From Gammaproteobacteria bacterium (GTDB taxonomy: Bacteria; Pseudomonadota; Gammaproteobacteria; Pseudomonadales; Azotimanducaceae): a DNA stretch of 64,000 bases. The notes beneath the pieces were generated by a model. It worked only from the letters and a program-made list of their open reading frames with translations, searched no databases and was not told the DNA's origin. Position numbers and translations under genes: made by a program. Location of the stretch: NCBI GenBank assembly GCA_026707735.1, contig JAPOWH010000015.1, forward strand, positions 29,660 through 93,659, read 5' to 3'. Below are positions 1-8,607 of this stretch, piece after piece. Position 1 is the stretch's first letter. Every line of letters begins with the position of its first letter.

Positions 1-690
1 ACATCCTCGTCAATTTCTGCGTACACGTAGACCGAAGCAAACGAGGTGTGCCTTCGATGATTCGAGTCGAAAGGAGAGTTTCTAACCAATCGGTGGACTC
101 CTGCCTCTGTACGCAACCATCCAAACGCATGGGCACCGACGACCAAAATCGTCGAGCTTCGAATTCCCGCCACATCGCCTTCCGACAATTCCACAATCGT
201 TGCTTTGAAACCTCGCTTTTCGCACCACTGTAGGTACATGCGAAGAAGCATGTTCGACCAATCCTGCGATTCGGTCCCACCTTCGCCAAACTGAATATCC
301 ACGTATGCATTTTGCGGATCGAGTTCATTGGAAAACATACGCTGGAACTCAAGGGACTTTAGGTGAGATTCGATCGACTCCAACTCGGCTGCCATATCCG
401 TCAAGACGTCAGAATCCTCCTCGTCGGCAGCCATCTCAGCAAGCTCGTCCGCTTCCTCAAGGCGATGAACTATGCTATCCATGCCTTCAACCAATTCAGC
501 CAACACTGATCGCTCTTTGGCGAGTTCTTGCGACCGTTCCAGATCAGTCCATGTTTCGGCGTCTGCTAGTTGGAGCTCAACTTCCTGCAGTCGATCCTTA
601 CTTACTTGATAGTCAAAGAGAGTCCCTAAGCACGTAGATGCGCGTGCGTATGTCCTTGATTTTGTCTCTTATTGAAGTAATTTCTGCCAT
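1..690 (-). CDS. prfB: Peptide chain release factor 2 (partial, programmed +1 frameshift)
   Basis: RF2 recognises UGA and UAA in the ribosomal A site and releases the finished peptide. The ATG at 690 opens a 25-codon zero-frame segment (MAEITSIRDKIK...VLRDSL) that ends at an in-frame TGA at 613-615. Reading continues in the +1 frame as DYQVSKDRLQEVE and runs through RF2 sequence (FQRMFSNELDPQNAYVDIQ, then GGTESQDW, then LRTEAGVHRLVR) to the window edge. The GGQ domain lies outside. The 25-codon lead equals the E. coli arrangement. Its place downstream of recJ fits the usual recJ-prfB-lysS order, so lysS is expected to the left. RF2 controls its own synthesis through the frameshift: low RF2 means slow termination at the internal TGA and more shifting. 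Identity is very secure; only about 220 codons are visible. Confidence 0.97.
613..627 (-). promoter_or_regulatory. prfB programmed +1 frameshift site
   Basis: On the minus strand the sequence reads AGGGACTCTCTTTGAC. This is an internal Shine-Dalgarno-like AGGGA (623-627), a short spacer, the slippery CTT codon (616-618), the in-frame TGA (613-615) and a following C. This is the bacterial RF2 shift site, with CTT re-pairing on TTT and TGAC as the classic poor stop context. In E. coli the spacing is AGGGGG TAT CTT TGA C; here the SD is slightly different but lies at the same distance. Confidence 0.95.
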
Positions 691-1157
691 GGATGTCCCA
701 ATAATCACATTCGCTGCCCACAAAATAGAAAAACTGTCTTTCTGTTGGGATTCTCCAATTCACAGCGATCCTAGGTACTCGTCGTCCGTCATTTGCCTCT
801 TGCCAATGAGACTGGTGAGTGTGCATTCGTCCTTGACCCTAAGAGACCGAGCCTATAGATCTGCCGTGTGGGGAACGCTACGGTAGGAGCGTAGACCCAA
901 GCGTTACCAACTACAACATTTGCGTTTTGCGGAGTGCGGAATTTTAGCACCGCTCAGGAGCGAGCTTCTCAATCAACTAAGACCTCGAAAGTTCGCACTG
1001 CTAGCCAGACCGATGCCTCCTCCAACGCAAAAAAGTGCCCAGAACGACACCCCGACGAATCTCAAGGAGTACTGTGGGGCTTAGGAATGATCAACCAGGG
1101 GTATTTAGTGGTCAGTCAAGGGCTTGTGCCAGATCAGTGTCTAAGAGTCACATTCAA
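691..1157. other. Intergenic stretch upstream of prfB, no gene seen
   Basis: About 470 bases separate prfB from the lipoprotein gene upstream of it on the same strand. The short open frames here (for example one on the plus strand at 934-1245) lack a credible start signal and resemble no protein I know. The only structure I see is a small nested inverted repeat: CTACG (878-882) with CGTAG (890-894), alternatively AACGCT (874-879) with AGCGTT (900-905). It has no T-run, so I do not call a terminator. The prfB promoter should lie close to 690 but I cannot place it with confidence. Confidence 0.5.
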
Positions 1158-1826
1158 TTACAAACGTCGTCGATTAGTGAATGACACTCTAAAGTTTATC
1201 TCTACCCCATCCGAAAAAATATCTGCATTCAAATGTTTGGTATAGAGGACCACCAAATCAAGCGCTCCTCTCGGTGCAGTTTTCGCTTCAATCACCCGGA
1301 ACTTCAAACCAAGAGAAATAGTTGGATCCATGTAGCTCTTTTTCTCAGAAACGACCGGCAGATCGTCAGTGTCCTCCGTAACTGGTCTTGCCGTCAAAGA
1401 TTGAGATGTATAGGAGATACCAAGTTTGGCAATTCCCGATATCCGGTCGTTAAACCCGCGTTCTACTAAGGTTTTCAATGACCAGTATTCAGTGCCCTGT
1501 TTGGATTGAACCTTAACCTCGTTGTTACTTGGACTTGGAACAGTCTGTAAAGTCTGTATGTTTGGCGGTTGACCATAGCTAAATTCCAATCCCCAACTGT
1601 CAAAGGTGGGAAACCCAAATCCAACGCTGCACCCCACGGAGGAGTCGTCAGAGTCGCCACCAATTTCGGACGTTACGGCATCCTCGTAGTTGAACCATGC
1701 AGTACATCCGCCAAATACGTATGGATCAATTCGGTCGTTTTGTCTTGGCTTTTCATCCTGAGCGTTGAGACACGCACCCAATAACGACAGTACGAGTGCA
1801 GGCAGAAGAATCCCTTTCATTTTCAT
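1158..1826 (-). CDS. Putative outer-membrane beta-barrel lipoprotein
   Basis: Not recognised as a named family. The 222-residue product starts with a signal sequence ending in a lipobox, LGAC (residues 16-19), so Cys19 is a likely lipidation site. The body has alternating hydrophobic/polar stretches with Gly and aromatic residues (GCSVGFGFPTFDSWGLEFSYG, ISLGLKFRVIE, VEINFRVSF). It ends close to a strand-like aromatic segment, as in small outer-membrane beta-barrels of the OmpW/porin-like type. It sits between recJ and prfB, an insertion into the usual gammaproteobacterial order. The ATG start follows MKMKG and gives a well-formed signal peptide. Function unknown; the barrel idea is inference from composition. 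Confidence 0.6.
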   Translation of the reverse strand: MKMKGILLPALVLSLLGACLNAQDEKPRQNDRIDPYVFGGCTAWFNYEDAVTSEIGGDSDDSSVGCSVGFGFPTFDSWGLEFSYGQPPNIQTLQTVPSPSNNEVKVQSKQGTEYWSLKTLVERGFNDRISGIAKLGISYTSQSLTARPVTEDTDDLPVVSEKKSYMDPTISLGLKFRVIEAKTAPRGALDLVVLYTKHLNADIFSDGVEINFRVSFTNRRRL

Positions 1827-2013
1827 ACCCCCAAGAAGTTCTGTGAATGTAATTCGAACTACCTGTCCCCAATATTTCGATTAGACCAATCGACGTTCGA
1901 CTTGTTCGAAACATCTGAAGTTGCCGCTAATGTCGCAGGCAAACTAACACACTCTTCGCTCCGCTACGTAGCACAATTTCTTGTGTGTAGAACAGTTGCA
2001 AATCTACACCCAC

Positions 2014-3753
2014 TCACATGGCACTTGGCTGCAGGGACTCCACGATCAACTGCAGAGTTGTGACGCCCGCAAAACGATTCGCGGACGGTCTATAAGAAAT
2101 TTCCACAGCTGGAGCTTCCACTGGTCGCTGATTGAAAGCTATTGCGTCCACTACTCTTGCATCCATCTTGAGGACCAACTTGACATGTTTCCTATTGCCA
2201 ACAGGAACTTCGCTCACGACGTTAAACGAACCATGGAACAACGGGCGTTCAAACTCTTGACCCCAAGGTCCCCATCTATCGATCTCTCGCACAAGGTCCA
2301 TGGAGAGTTCGTTGGGTTTGAGTTCTCCGTCGGTATGCACAGTAGACCCAAAGGATTCTGCCGGCGTACGGGCAGCAACAGCAGATTCAAACAAATTAGA
2401 GAATCGATCCAAGCTAGAGCCGTGAATGGTTAATCCTGCAGCCATCGCGTGTCCGCCGAAAGACTTGATGAGGTGCGGATATCGTGCATCGATGTCAGCT
2501 AGTACATCTCGAATGTGCACATTGGGCGTGCTCCGAGCCGATCCTTTCAGCATTTCCGATTTGCCATCATTCGCTACTGCGAAGACAACCGCTGGTCGAC
2601 TCAGCTTTGTCACTATCTGATTTGCTACGAGCCCGACTACGCCTTCGTGAAAGCTCGCCTCGTGGATGCAAATGCCTTTTCGATCGTCGGCCGCAACCGT
2701 ATCCAAGTAGCGCAGGGCCATGTCGGTCATTTCGGTTTGGATTTCTCTTCGTTCAACGTTGATGGCGTTTAGTTTCGAGACGAACTTTCTTGCTTCTCGC
2801 AAATCGTTGGCGATCAGCGCTTGGATGCCTAGGCTGATGTCCTCTAGTCTTCCTGCAGCGTTGATGCGAGGTCCCAGTCGATAGCCCAAATCTTCCTCAT
2901 TGATGGTTGCCGAATCTACATTGCTGGCTTCGCAAAGCGCGGCAATCCCCGGTCGACATCGTCCACTGCGCATTCGCTGCAAACCGTTCCCGACCAAAAT
3001 CCGGTTGTTCTGATCCAGTGGAACGAGATCTACGATTGTTCCAAGGGCAACTAGATCCAAATATGAAGCAACGTTGGGCTCTTCCAATCGGTTTTTGCCA
3101 AAGTGGTCGGCATTACGAAGCTGACGTCGCAGTTCTACCATGAGATAGAACGCTACACCTACTCCAGCGGGAGCACTTGGAAATGAGCCTTTGTCTAGCT
3201 GGGGATTGACAATTACGTTGGCTGCAGGCAAATGTTCCGGGGGGAGGTGATGGTCCGTAACGATGACATCGATGCCCTGGTCCCGAGCAAACGCAATGCC
3301 GTCGTTGGAGCTGATGCCGTTGTCAACAGTGATTATGACGTCCGGATTCTGCTCAAGCAGAGATTCCACATAGGGTCTCGTCAATCCGTATCCAAATTGA
3401 AATCGATTTGGAACGACATAGCCTACGTGCTTTGCGCCAAACTCACGGAGAAGGGAAACGCACAATGCGCTTGCGGTTGCTCCATCCGCGTCGAAGTCGC
3501 CAGAGACGAAAATCCTCTCGTGGTTGTCAATGGCGTAAACCAACCTTGCAGCGGCATGCTGTATGCCAGCCAGTCCGTCGGGGGGCAACATACACGCCAA
3601 CGTGAGATCAACATCCGAACCGGACGCTACACCCCTTGCACTCAGGACTCGTGCGAGAACCGGAGAAACGTTCAGTTCTCGCTGCAGTTGCTCCCAGTTC
3701 TCGGGCAACGGTCGAGCCTTGAATTCGCGAGGTTGGGATCTCCTAACGCTCAA
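2014..3753 (-). CDS. recJ: Single-stranded-DNA-specific exonuclease RecJ
   Basis: RecJ degrades single-stranded DNA 5' to 3' in RecFOR recombination, mismatch repair and base excision repair. DHH-family motifs are clear: SGDFDADGATASALCV (motif I), VTVDNGISS (motif II) and VTDHHLPPEHLP (motif III, the DHH signature), followed by the DHHA1 motif FGGHAMAAGL. I chose the TTG at 3753 as start. It overlaps the hom stop (TTGA), and the resulting 579 residues begin at the same point as E. coli RecJ (577 residues). A longer frame reaching 3879 runs inside hom and looks spurious. The overlap suggests translational coupling with hom. Identity very secure; the start is an inference because no strong SD precedes TTG. 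Confidence 0.95.
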   Translation of the reverse strand: MSVRRSQPREFKARPLPENWEQLQRELNVSPVLARVLSARGVASGSDVDLTLACMLPPDGLAGIQHAAARLVYAIDNHERIFVSGDFDADGATASALCVSLLREFGAKHVGYVVPNRFQFGYGLTRPYVESLLEQNPDVIITVDNGISSNDGIAFARDQGIDVIVTDHHLPPEHLPAANVIVNPQLDKGSFPSAPAGVGVAFYLMVELRRQLRNADHFGKNRLEEPNVASYLDLVALGTIVDLVPLDQNNRILVGNGLQRMRSGRCRPGIAALCEASNVDSATINEEDLGYRLGPRINAAGRLEDISLGIQALIANDLREARKFVSKLNAINVERREIQTEMTDMALRYLDTVAADDRKGICIHEASFHEGVVGLVANQIVTKLSRPAVVFAVANDGKSEMLKGSARSTPNVHIRDVLADIDARYPHLIKSFGGHAMAAGLTIHGSSLDRFSNLFESAVAARTPAESFGSTVHTDGELKPNELSMDLVREIDRWGPWGQEFERPLFHGSFNVVSEVPVGNRKHVKLVLKMDARVVDAIAFNQRPVEAPAVEISYRPSANRFAGVTTLQLIVESLQPSAM

Positions 3754-5024
3754 TTGAGTTCGACGACGCGAATGCGTCTGATTTGACCTTGCACATAGTC
3801 TAGATTTTGCAGGTCTTGCTCGGTGGCGTTCATTACAGATTCGCTGGTTCGGTCTGTTAGCACAACGACAGGAACCCATCGAGTGTCCTCCGAGTAGCGG
3901 ATTGCATCAGACTTCTGAATGACCGCCTCCATCGATATCCGGTGCTTTCCAAATACGTCTGCTAGTGTCGCCATCACGCCAGGCTCGTCGAAAACCGGAA
4001 TATACAAGTAGTAGGCGCATTCCAATTCTTCCATTGAACTGGCAATACGAGCAATTCCGGTAGTTGCCGGCAACGACGACTTGCCTCGGGCAATCTCAAT
4101 TATGTCGCTCAAAACGGCGGAAGCAGTCGGGCGCGCTCCAGCACCGGGCCCTTTGAGCAATAAACTTCCCACTCCATTGCCCGCTATCGATATAGCGTTC
4201 TCCACGCCGTCTACAAACGCTAGAAGATTGTGCTCCGAGACCAACGCTGGATGCACACGCATTTCGACCGAAGAATTGAAAATGCGCGCCAATGCCAAAT
4301 GCTTAACCCGGTAACCCAATTCTCGCGCGTATTTGAGATCCTCCGCATCAACCTTGGTTATGCCCTCAATATAGACATCGTCCATATCGATTGGCTGATC
4401 AAATGCGATCGAGCCCAGAATCGCAAGCTTCTGAGCCGCGTCTACACCATCAATGTCGAAGCTTGGGTCACTCTCGGCGTATCCGAGCTGCTGTGCCTGG
4501 TGCAACGCAGCGTCGAATGCGGAGCCGTGACGGTCCATTTCCGTGAGAATGAAGTTGCAAGTTCCGTTCAATACGCCATAGATGGAATCGATGTGGTTTC
4601 CCGCTAGACCATCCTTGATGGTTGCCACAATCGGGATGCCGCCTGCGACGGACGCTTCGAATCCCAGTGGCACGTTGTGCTTGTTAGCACATGCAATGTG
4701 CGAGTTGCCGAAGCGTGCTAGCACCGCCTTGTTGGCGGTAACCACGGGTTTGCCACTCTGGAGAGCGTCGGCAATTAACTTGTTGGCTGCGTCGACCCCG
4801 CCGATCAGTTCGACTACGATGTCGACGTCTGGAGATATTAGCGATTCAAGGCTAGTACTGAATTCGGCACCGAGGATGTCAATCTCTGGCTTTGGGGTCC
4901 GACTAGCAACGCGTGAAACCGAGATCGGTTCGCCGATTTGGCGCGCAATTCGATTGGCGTTTTCGCGCAAGAGCTTGAAGAGCCCTTGCGCGACTGTACC
5001 TAATCCAGCGACTCCAAGACGCAC
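3750..5024 (-). CDS. hom: Homoserine dehydrogenase
   Basis: NAD(P)H-dependent reduction of aspartate semialdehyde to homoserine, the branch-point step to threonine and methionine. The N-terminal dinucleotide-binding motif VAGLGTVAQGLFKLL is followed by the catalytic domain (VTANKAVLARFG, GGIPIVATIKDGLAGN, VYIEGITKVDAEDLKYA) and a C-terminal ACT domain (about residues 340-424, PGVMATLADVFGKHRISMEAV) expected to bind threonine. Its 424 residues are typical of the monofunctional Pseudomonas-type enzyme. The start is GTG at 5024, with no in-frame ATG nearby. It lies between dsbC and recJ. In many gammaproteobacteria thrC sits directly downstream, but here recJ follows with a 4-base overlap and no thrC. 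Confidence 0.96.
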   Translation of the reverse strand: MRLGVAGLGTVAQGLFKLLRENANRIARQIGEPISVSRVASRTPKPEIDILGAEFSTSLESLISPDVDIVVELIGGVDAANKLIADALQSGKPVVTANKAVLARFGNSHIACANKHNVPLGFEASVAGGIPIVATIKDGLAGNHIDSIYGVLNGTCNFILTEMDRHGSAFDAALHQAQQLGYAESDPSFDIDGVDAAQKLAILGSIAFDQPIDMDDVYIEGITKVDAEDLKYARELGYRVKHLALARIFNSSVEMRVHPALVSEHNLLAFVDGVENAISIAGNGVGSLLLKGPGAGARPTASAVLSDIIEIARGKSSLPATTGIARIASSMEELECAYYLYIPVFDEPGVMATLADVFGKHRISMEAVIQKSDAIRYSEDTRWVPVVVLTDRTSESVMNATEQDLQNLDYVQGQIRRIRVVELN

Positions 5025-5066
5025 TACGGGATTGCCGACCCAAATGCGCCCGGAATCGTGGTGATT

Positions 5067-5864
5067 CTAAGAATCGATCATGTCCCTAAGATCCGCTGCT
5101 TGCGTGAATCCTGGAACAACTTTTCCGTTGGGAAGTACGTTGGTCGGCGTACCAGTAATCTCGATTTTCTGGCCGAGCTCATAGTGCTTATCAACGTTTT
5201 CAGCGCACTCAGGGTTTACTGAATACTCTTCCTCGTTGACGGCAGTGCCATTCTTGACGCGAGCCAAGACATCGTGTCGGTCTTCGGCGCACCACGCGGA
5301 AACCAGCCTGTTGTAGGCGCGCGAATTAATTCCTGCGCGTGGATAGCCGAGGTAGCGAATCTCGATGTTCTGTGCGTGATACTCGGCCATGTGCTCATGC
5401 AGCAATCGGCAGTAGCCACAATCGACATCCGTGAACACATACACTACAGCTGGGTCCTCACCTTCTTCTGGTGAATAGTTGATCGTGCTCACTTCCGGTA
5501 GCGAAGTGAACATCGACAATAGTGCCTTGCTCTTCTGAATCTGCGTCAAGTTGACGAATCGTTGGTCAGTCCATCCATACAGGTCTCCAACGAATGCGTA
5601 CTCGCCGTCGGTCTTCGTATAGGCAATGCGGCCATTGTCCATTTCTACCATTTGAAAATCGGACAGCGGCGCATCCGAGATTTCCTTGGTAGTGGTCCCC
5701 AAGACTTTCGATATTTCCTTGATGGCATTCTTGCCACTTTCGGACCCTTGCTCGTTCCCTTCAACTTGCTGGGCTGACGAACCTATGGCTAGAGCCATGG
5801 CCAATATGGCGACGGGCAAGGAAACAATCGATAGGCCCCTGAATTTCTTTCGAAATGATTGCAT
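5067..5864 (-). CDS. dsbC: Thiol:disulfide interchange protein DsbC
   Basis: Periplasmic disulfide isomerase that reshuffles wrong disulfides. The product has a signal peptide (LSIVSLPVAILAMALAIGSSAQQ), an N-terminal dimerisation domain (DAPLSDFQMVEMDNGRIAYT) and a thioredoxin-fold domain with the CGYC active site in VFTDVDCGYCRLLHEHM. A second cysteine pair (WCAEDRHD, NPEC) and the cis-Pro loop TGTPTNVLPNG are also present. I start it at ATG 5864, 7 bases after the xerD stop and downstream of a GAGG; an upstream start at 5897 would overlap xerD by 26 bases. Order xerD-dsbC-hom-recJ is the standard gammaproteobacterial cluster. Confidence 0.95.
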   Translation of the reverse strand: MQSFRKKFRGLSIVSLPVAILAMALAIGSSAQQVEGNEQGSESGKNAIKEISKVLGTTTKEISDAPLSDFQMVEMDNGRIAYTKTDGEYAFVGDLYGWTDQRFVNLTQIQKSKALLSMFTSLPEVSTINYSPEEGEDPAVVYVFTDVDCGYCRLLHEHMAEYHAQNIEIRYLGYPRAGINSRAYNRLVSAWCAEDRHDVLARVKNGTAVNEEEYSVNPECAENVDKHYELGQKIEITGTPTNVLPNGKVVPGFTQAADLRDMIDS

Positions 5865-5871
5865 TAGACAT

Positions 5872-6786
5872 TCAACCTCGCGGGTGGTGATGAGCATGTA
5901 GCTCTTTTAGCCTCTCAGTTGCAACATGCGTATAAATCTGTGTTGTCGATAGATTCGCATGTCCAAGCATTAATTGTACCGTACGAAGGTCCGCTCCATG
6001 ATTCAAAAGATGCGTTGCAAACGCATGTCGAAGAGTGTGCGGTGACAGTGGTTTCGCTACTCCTGCCCGAGCGGCGTAGCGCTTGATTGCATGCCAAAAC
6101 GTCTGTCGGCACATTCTTTGCCCTCGATTGCTTGGGAAAAGAGCATTGCAGCGGTGGCCGTTCATCAATTGTGAGCGGGCTTCATGGATGTACCTTTCAA
6201 GCCAACTAGATGCATATTCGCCGAGCGGCACAATGCGTTCCTTCGAGCCCTTTCCCATCACTCGGACCACGTTCTGTCTCAAATTCACAGAAAGTAGGGT
6301 CAAGGCAACTATTTCGCTGACTCGCAATCCCGTCGCGTACAACACCTCGAGCATCACCCGGTCGCGATATTCCACCGCGTTTTTATTAATGTCTGGTGCA
6401 TGAAGCAAATCCTCAACGTCCTGTTCGGTGAGCACATCGGGGATCGGACGCCCCAGTTTTGGATTCTGAATCTTTGCACAGGGATCGTGATCAATGTCTC
6501 CACGTTCGATAGCGTGTCTAAAGAAGCCTCGAAATGTAGAAAGAATTCGCGCCGAGGATCGAGCCGAACATCCTTGCTCTTGCTTATAAGCCAAAAAGCC
6601 CAGAATGTTGGATTCGCGACTCGATAACAAGCCGCAATCCGACCACTGCTCGAATTGAGTCAAGTCTCGTTGATAAGCTTCGCAGGTGGCTTCAGATAGA
6701 CCCTTTTCAAGCCAGACGCTGTTGATGTACCTGCGAATCTCTTGGGGTGGCTCGCCAATCCGTTGCTGTTCCATGTCGGCCTCCAT
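5872..6786 (-). CDS. xerD: Tyrosine recombinase XerD
   Basis: Site-specific recombinase that acts with XerC at dif to resolve chromosome dimers. The N-terminal core-binding domain (IRRYINSVWLEKGLSEATCEAY) precedes a catalytic domain with all signature residues: Arg in YATGLRVSEIVALTL, Lys in MGKGSKERIVPL, HTLRHAFATHLLNHG (HxxR), LMLGHANLSTTQIYTHV (His and nucleophile Tyr). Length 304 residues against 298 for E. coli. The start could also be the second Met (position 5). It begins the dsbC-hom-recJ-prfB run. Confidence 0.95.
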   Translation of the reverse strand: MEADMEQQRIGEPPQEIRRYINSVWLEKGLSEATCEAYQRDLTQFEQWSDCGLLSSRESNILGFLAYKQEQGCSARSSARILSTFRGFFRHAIERGDIDHDPCAKIQNPKLGRPIPDVLTEQDVEDLLHAPDINKNAVEYRDRVMLEVLYATGLRVSEIVALTLLSVNLRQNVVRVMGKGSKERIVPLGEYASSWLERYIHEARSQLMNGHRCNALFPSNRGQRMCRQTFWHAIKRYAARAGVAKPLSPHTLRHAFATHLLNHGADLRTVQLMLGHANLSTTQIYTHVATERLKELHAHHHPRG

Positions 6787-6867
6787 GCCGTTGTACTGAC
6801 ATCCTGTCTACATAGCGCGAACTCAGATCAGTCGCTGCGCGCAAAACGTTCGTTGCAGTGCGGCTTG

Positions 6868-7218
6868 CTAAACCTTCTCCTTGATCCGAGCCGACCTGCC
6901 GGAACGTTCTCGCAAATAATACAACTTTGCCTTGCGAACGTCACCCCGCCGAACCACTCGTATTGAGTCGATCAACGGACTATGGGATTGAAAGGTTCTT
7001 TCCACTCCAACGCCGTGAGAGATCTTTCGTACAGTAAACGACGAATTCAATCCACGGTTGCGTTTTCCAATGACTACGCCCTCAAAGGCCTGCAATCGAT
7101 CACGGGAGCCCTCGCGCACGACTACCCGAACCGACACGGTATCGCCGGTATGAAAGTCCGGTATGGAATCTCGAATTTGCTCATTTTCGAGTTGCTCGAT
7201 GATCTTATTGTTTCTCAA
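6868..7218 (-). CDS. rplS: 50S ribosomal protein L19
   Basis: Structural protein at the 30S-50S interface. The 116 residues match L19 throughout ([58 protein letters not shown]). The start is TTG at 7218, preceded by AGGAG with 7 bases spacing, so a weak codon is compensated by a strong ribosome binding site. Last gene of the rpsP-rimM-trmD-rplS operon. Confidence 0.98.
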   Translation of the reverse strand: MRNNKIIEQLENEQIRDSIPDFHTGDTVSVRVVVREGSRDRLQAFEGVVIGKRNRGLNSSFTVRKISHGVGVERTFQSHSPLIDSIRVVRRGDVRKAKLYYLRERSGRSARIKEKV

Positions 7219-7228
7219 TGTTTTTCTC

Positions 7229-7990
7229 CTATACCGTGGGTTCGTCCGACATCTTGTCAGTTTGGTGCAGAGCCCTGACCACTGCCTGCTCAGACTCAGT
7301 CCATCTGCGGCTAAGCAATAGGTCAGGTCGACGCTCCCAGGTACGCTTGATGGCTTCGTTATGACGCCATGTTTCTATTGCCTTGTGATCGCCACTGAGC
7401 AACACGTCCGGCACGCTGCTTCCCTCGAAACACCGAGGTCGCGTGAACTGGGGATAATCCAGCAATCCGTCAGAGTACGATTCCGTACCGACCGATTCCG
7501 GATTGCTTAATGTACCAGAAATCAGTCGCCCGACCGCATCAATAATTACCAGAGCTGGAAGTTCACCTCCGCTGAGAACGTAATCGCCTATTGAGACTTC
7601 CCTGTCCACGTAGCGTTCTACAAACCGTTCATCCACTCCTTCATAGCGTCCCGCGATCAATAGCAGCGAATCAATCTCAGACAATTTCCGGGCCATGGAC
7701 TGGTCGAATGTCTCGCCTTGAGGCGAGAGCATTACCGTAGTTGTCCCTTTATTGGACGCCAGTGTCCGTGCATGCCTGACGCAATCTGCTAAAGGTTCCG
7801 CCATCATTACCATTCCTGGACCGCCGCCAAAAGGCCGATCATCAATTGTCTTGGCCGAATCCTGCGCAAAGTCTCTAGGATTAATCAATTCCAGGCATAT
7901 TGAACCGCTACGAATGGCACGTCCCACCACACCTTCGTTCAATGCCGCCTGAACTAGCTCGGGAAATATTGTGATCACGCCAATCCACAT
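7229..7990 (-). CDS. trmD: tRNA (guanine-N1)-methyltransferase TrmD
   Basis: Methylates G37 of tRNAs that read CNN codons, using S-adenosylmethionine, and thereby prevents +1 frameshifting. SPOUT-family trefoil-knot motifs are evident: [56 protein letters not shown] at 7990 gives [12 protein letters not shown], the same start as E. coli TrmD, 9 bases after the rimM stop. A TTG at 7999 would add three residues and is less likely. 253 residues. Confidence 0.97.
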   Translation of the reverse strand: MWIGVITIFPELVQAALNEGVVGRAIRSGSICLELINPRDFAQDSAKTIDDRPFGGGPGMVMMAEPLADCVRHARTLASNKGTTTVMLSPQGETFDQSMARKLSEIDSLLLIAGRYEGVDERFVERYVDREVSIGDYVLSGGELPALVIIDAVGRLISGTLSNPESVGTESYSDGLLDYPQFTRPRCFEGSSVPDVLLSGDHKAIETWRHNEAIKRTWERRPDLLLSRRWTESEQAVVRALHQTDKMSDEPTV

Positions 7991-7999
7991 ACCGACCAA

Positions 8000-8539
8000 T
8001 CACCAATCAATTTCCCACGAAACGCGTATTTCAGTACCCGCCTTGACTTCTTTGATTACTCCTTCAACAAAGGGAATCATTAGTTCTCCAATGTCACCGC
8101 GTACTTGCAACACGGAATGTGCACCGTTCTCGAACACATCTATGACTTTGCCTAGGCACTTGTCGGACTCATTCACGATTGAGCAACCAATCAAGTCTAC
8201 CCAGTAAAACTCCAAGTCCGACAGGTCGGGAAGAGAGCTTTTCCGTACTCCGATAAAACGACCTGTGTATTCGCGCGCCAAGTCCCGTGAACCGCACTCT
8301 TTCACTCGCGCAACAAATCCGTCCGCGTGTTCGCGAATTTCGAGGCTCTCCACAATCTCCCAGCGAAGTGTGGTTCCGCATTCGGTTCCTAAAGCCCACG
8401 GCCGATACTGCACCAAGTTGCTTGGCGGTTCGGTGTAGGACGTGATATGCGACCATCCCTTCAATCCAAAAGGTTTGGAAATCCGCCCAACAACTACGAA
8501 GTCTTGGTGTGGAAATTCAGGCACACACCTACCACGCAA
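8000..8539 (-). CDS. rimM: 16S rRNA processing protein RimM
   Basis: Maturation factor for the 30S head that binds S19. The N-terminal RimM domain (VVVGRISKPFGLKGWSHITS) is followed by the PRC-barrel domain (FYWVDLIGCSIVNESDKCLG, NGAHSVLQVRG, MIPFVEGVIKEV). 179 residues, typical length. The TTG start at 8539 has AGGAA six bases upstream; a GTG five codons later is the alternative. Lies between rpsP and trmD as in other gammaproteobacteria. Confidence 0.95.
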   Translation of the reverse strand: MRGRCVPEFPHQDFVVVGRISKPFGLKGWSHITSYTEPPSNLVQYRPWALGTECGTTLRWEIVESLEIREHADGFVARVKECGSRDLAREYTGRFIGVRKSSLPDLSDLEFYWVDLIGCSIVNESDKCLGKVIDVFENGAHSVLQVRGDIGELMIPFVEGVIKEVKAGTEIRVSWEIDW

Positions 8540-8607
8540 TAGAAATTCCTGGCCGACAAAGTAGTAATTGTGTATTGAGAAAAGCAGTGAGCAACTTGCC
8601 CAGCGGT

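Noticed and set aside
626..826. Minus-strand open frame upstream of prfB
   Set aside because: It overlaps the true RF2 leader (613-690) in another frame, and the RF2 reading is unambiguous.
934..1245. Open frame of 103 codons on the plus strand
   Set aside because: No ribosome binding site, atypical composition, and it overlaps the end of the lipoprotein gene on the other strand.
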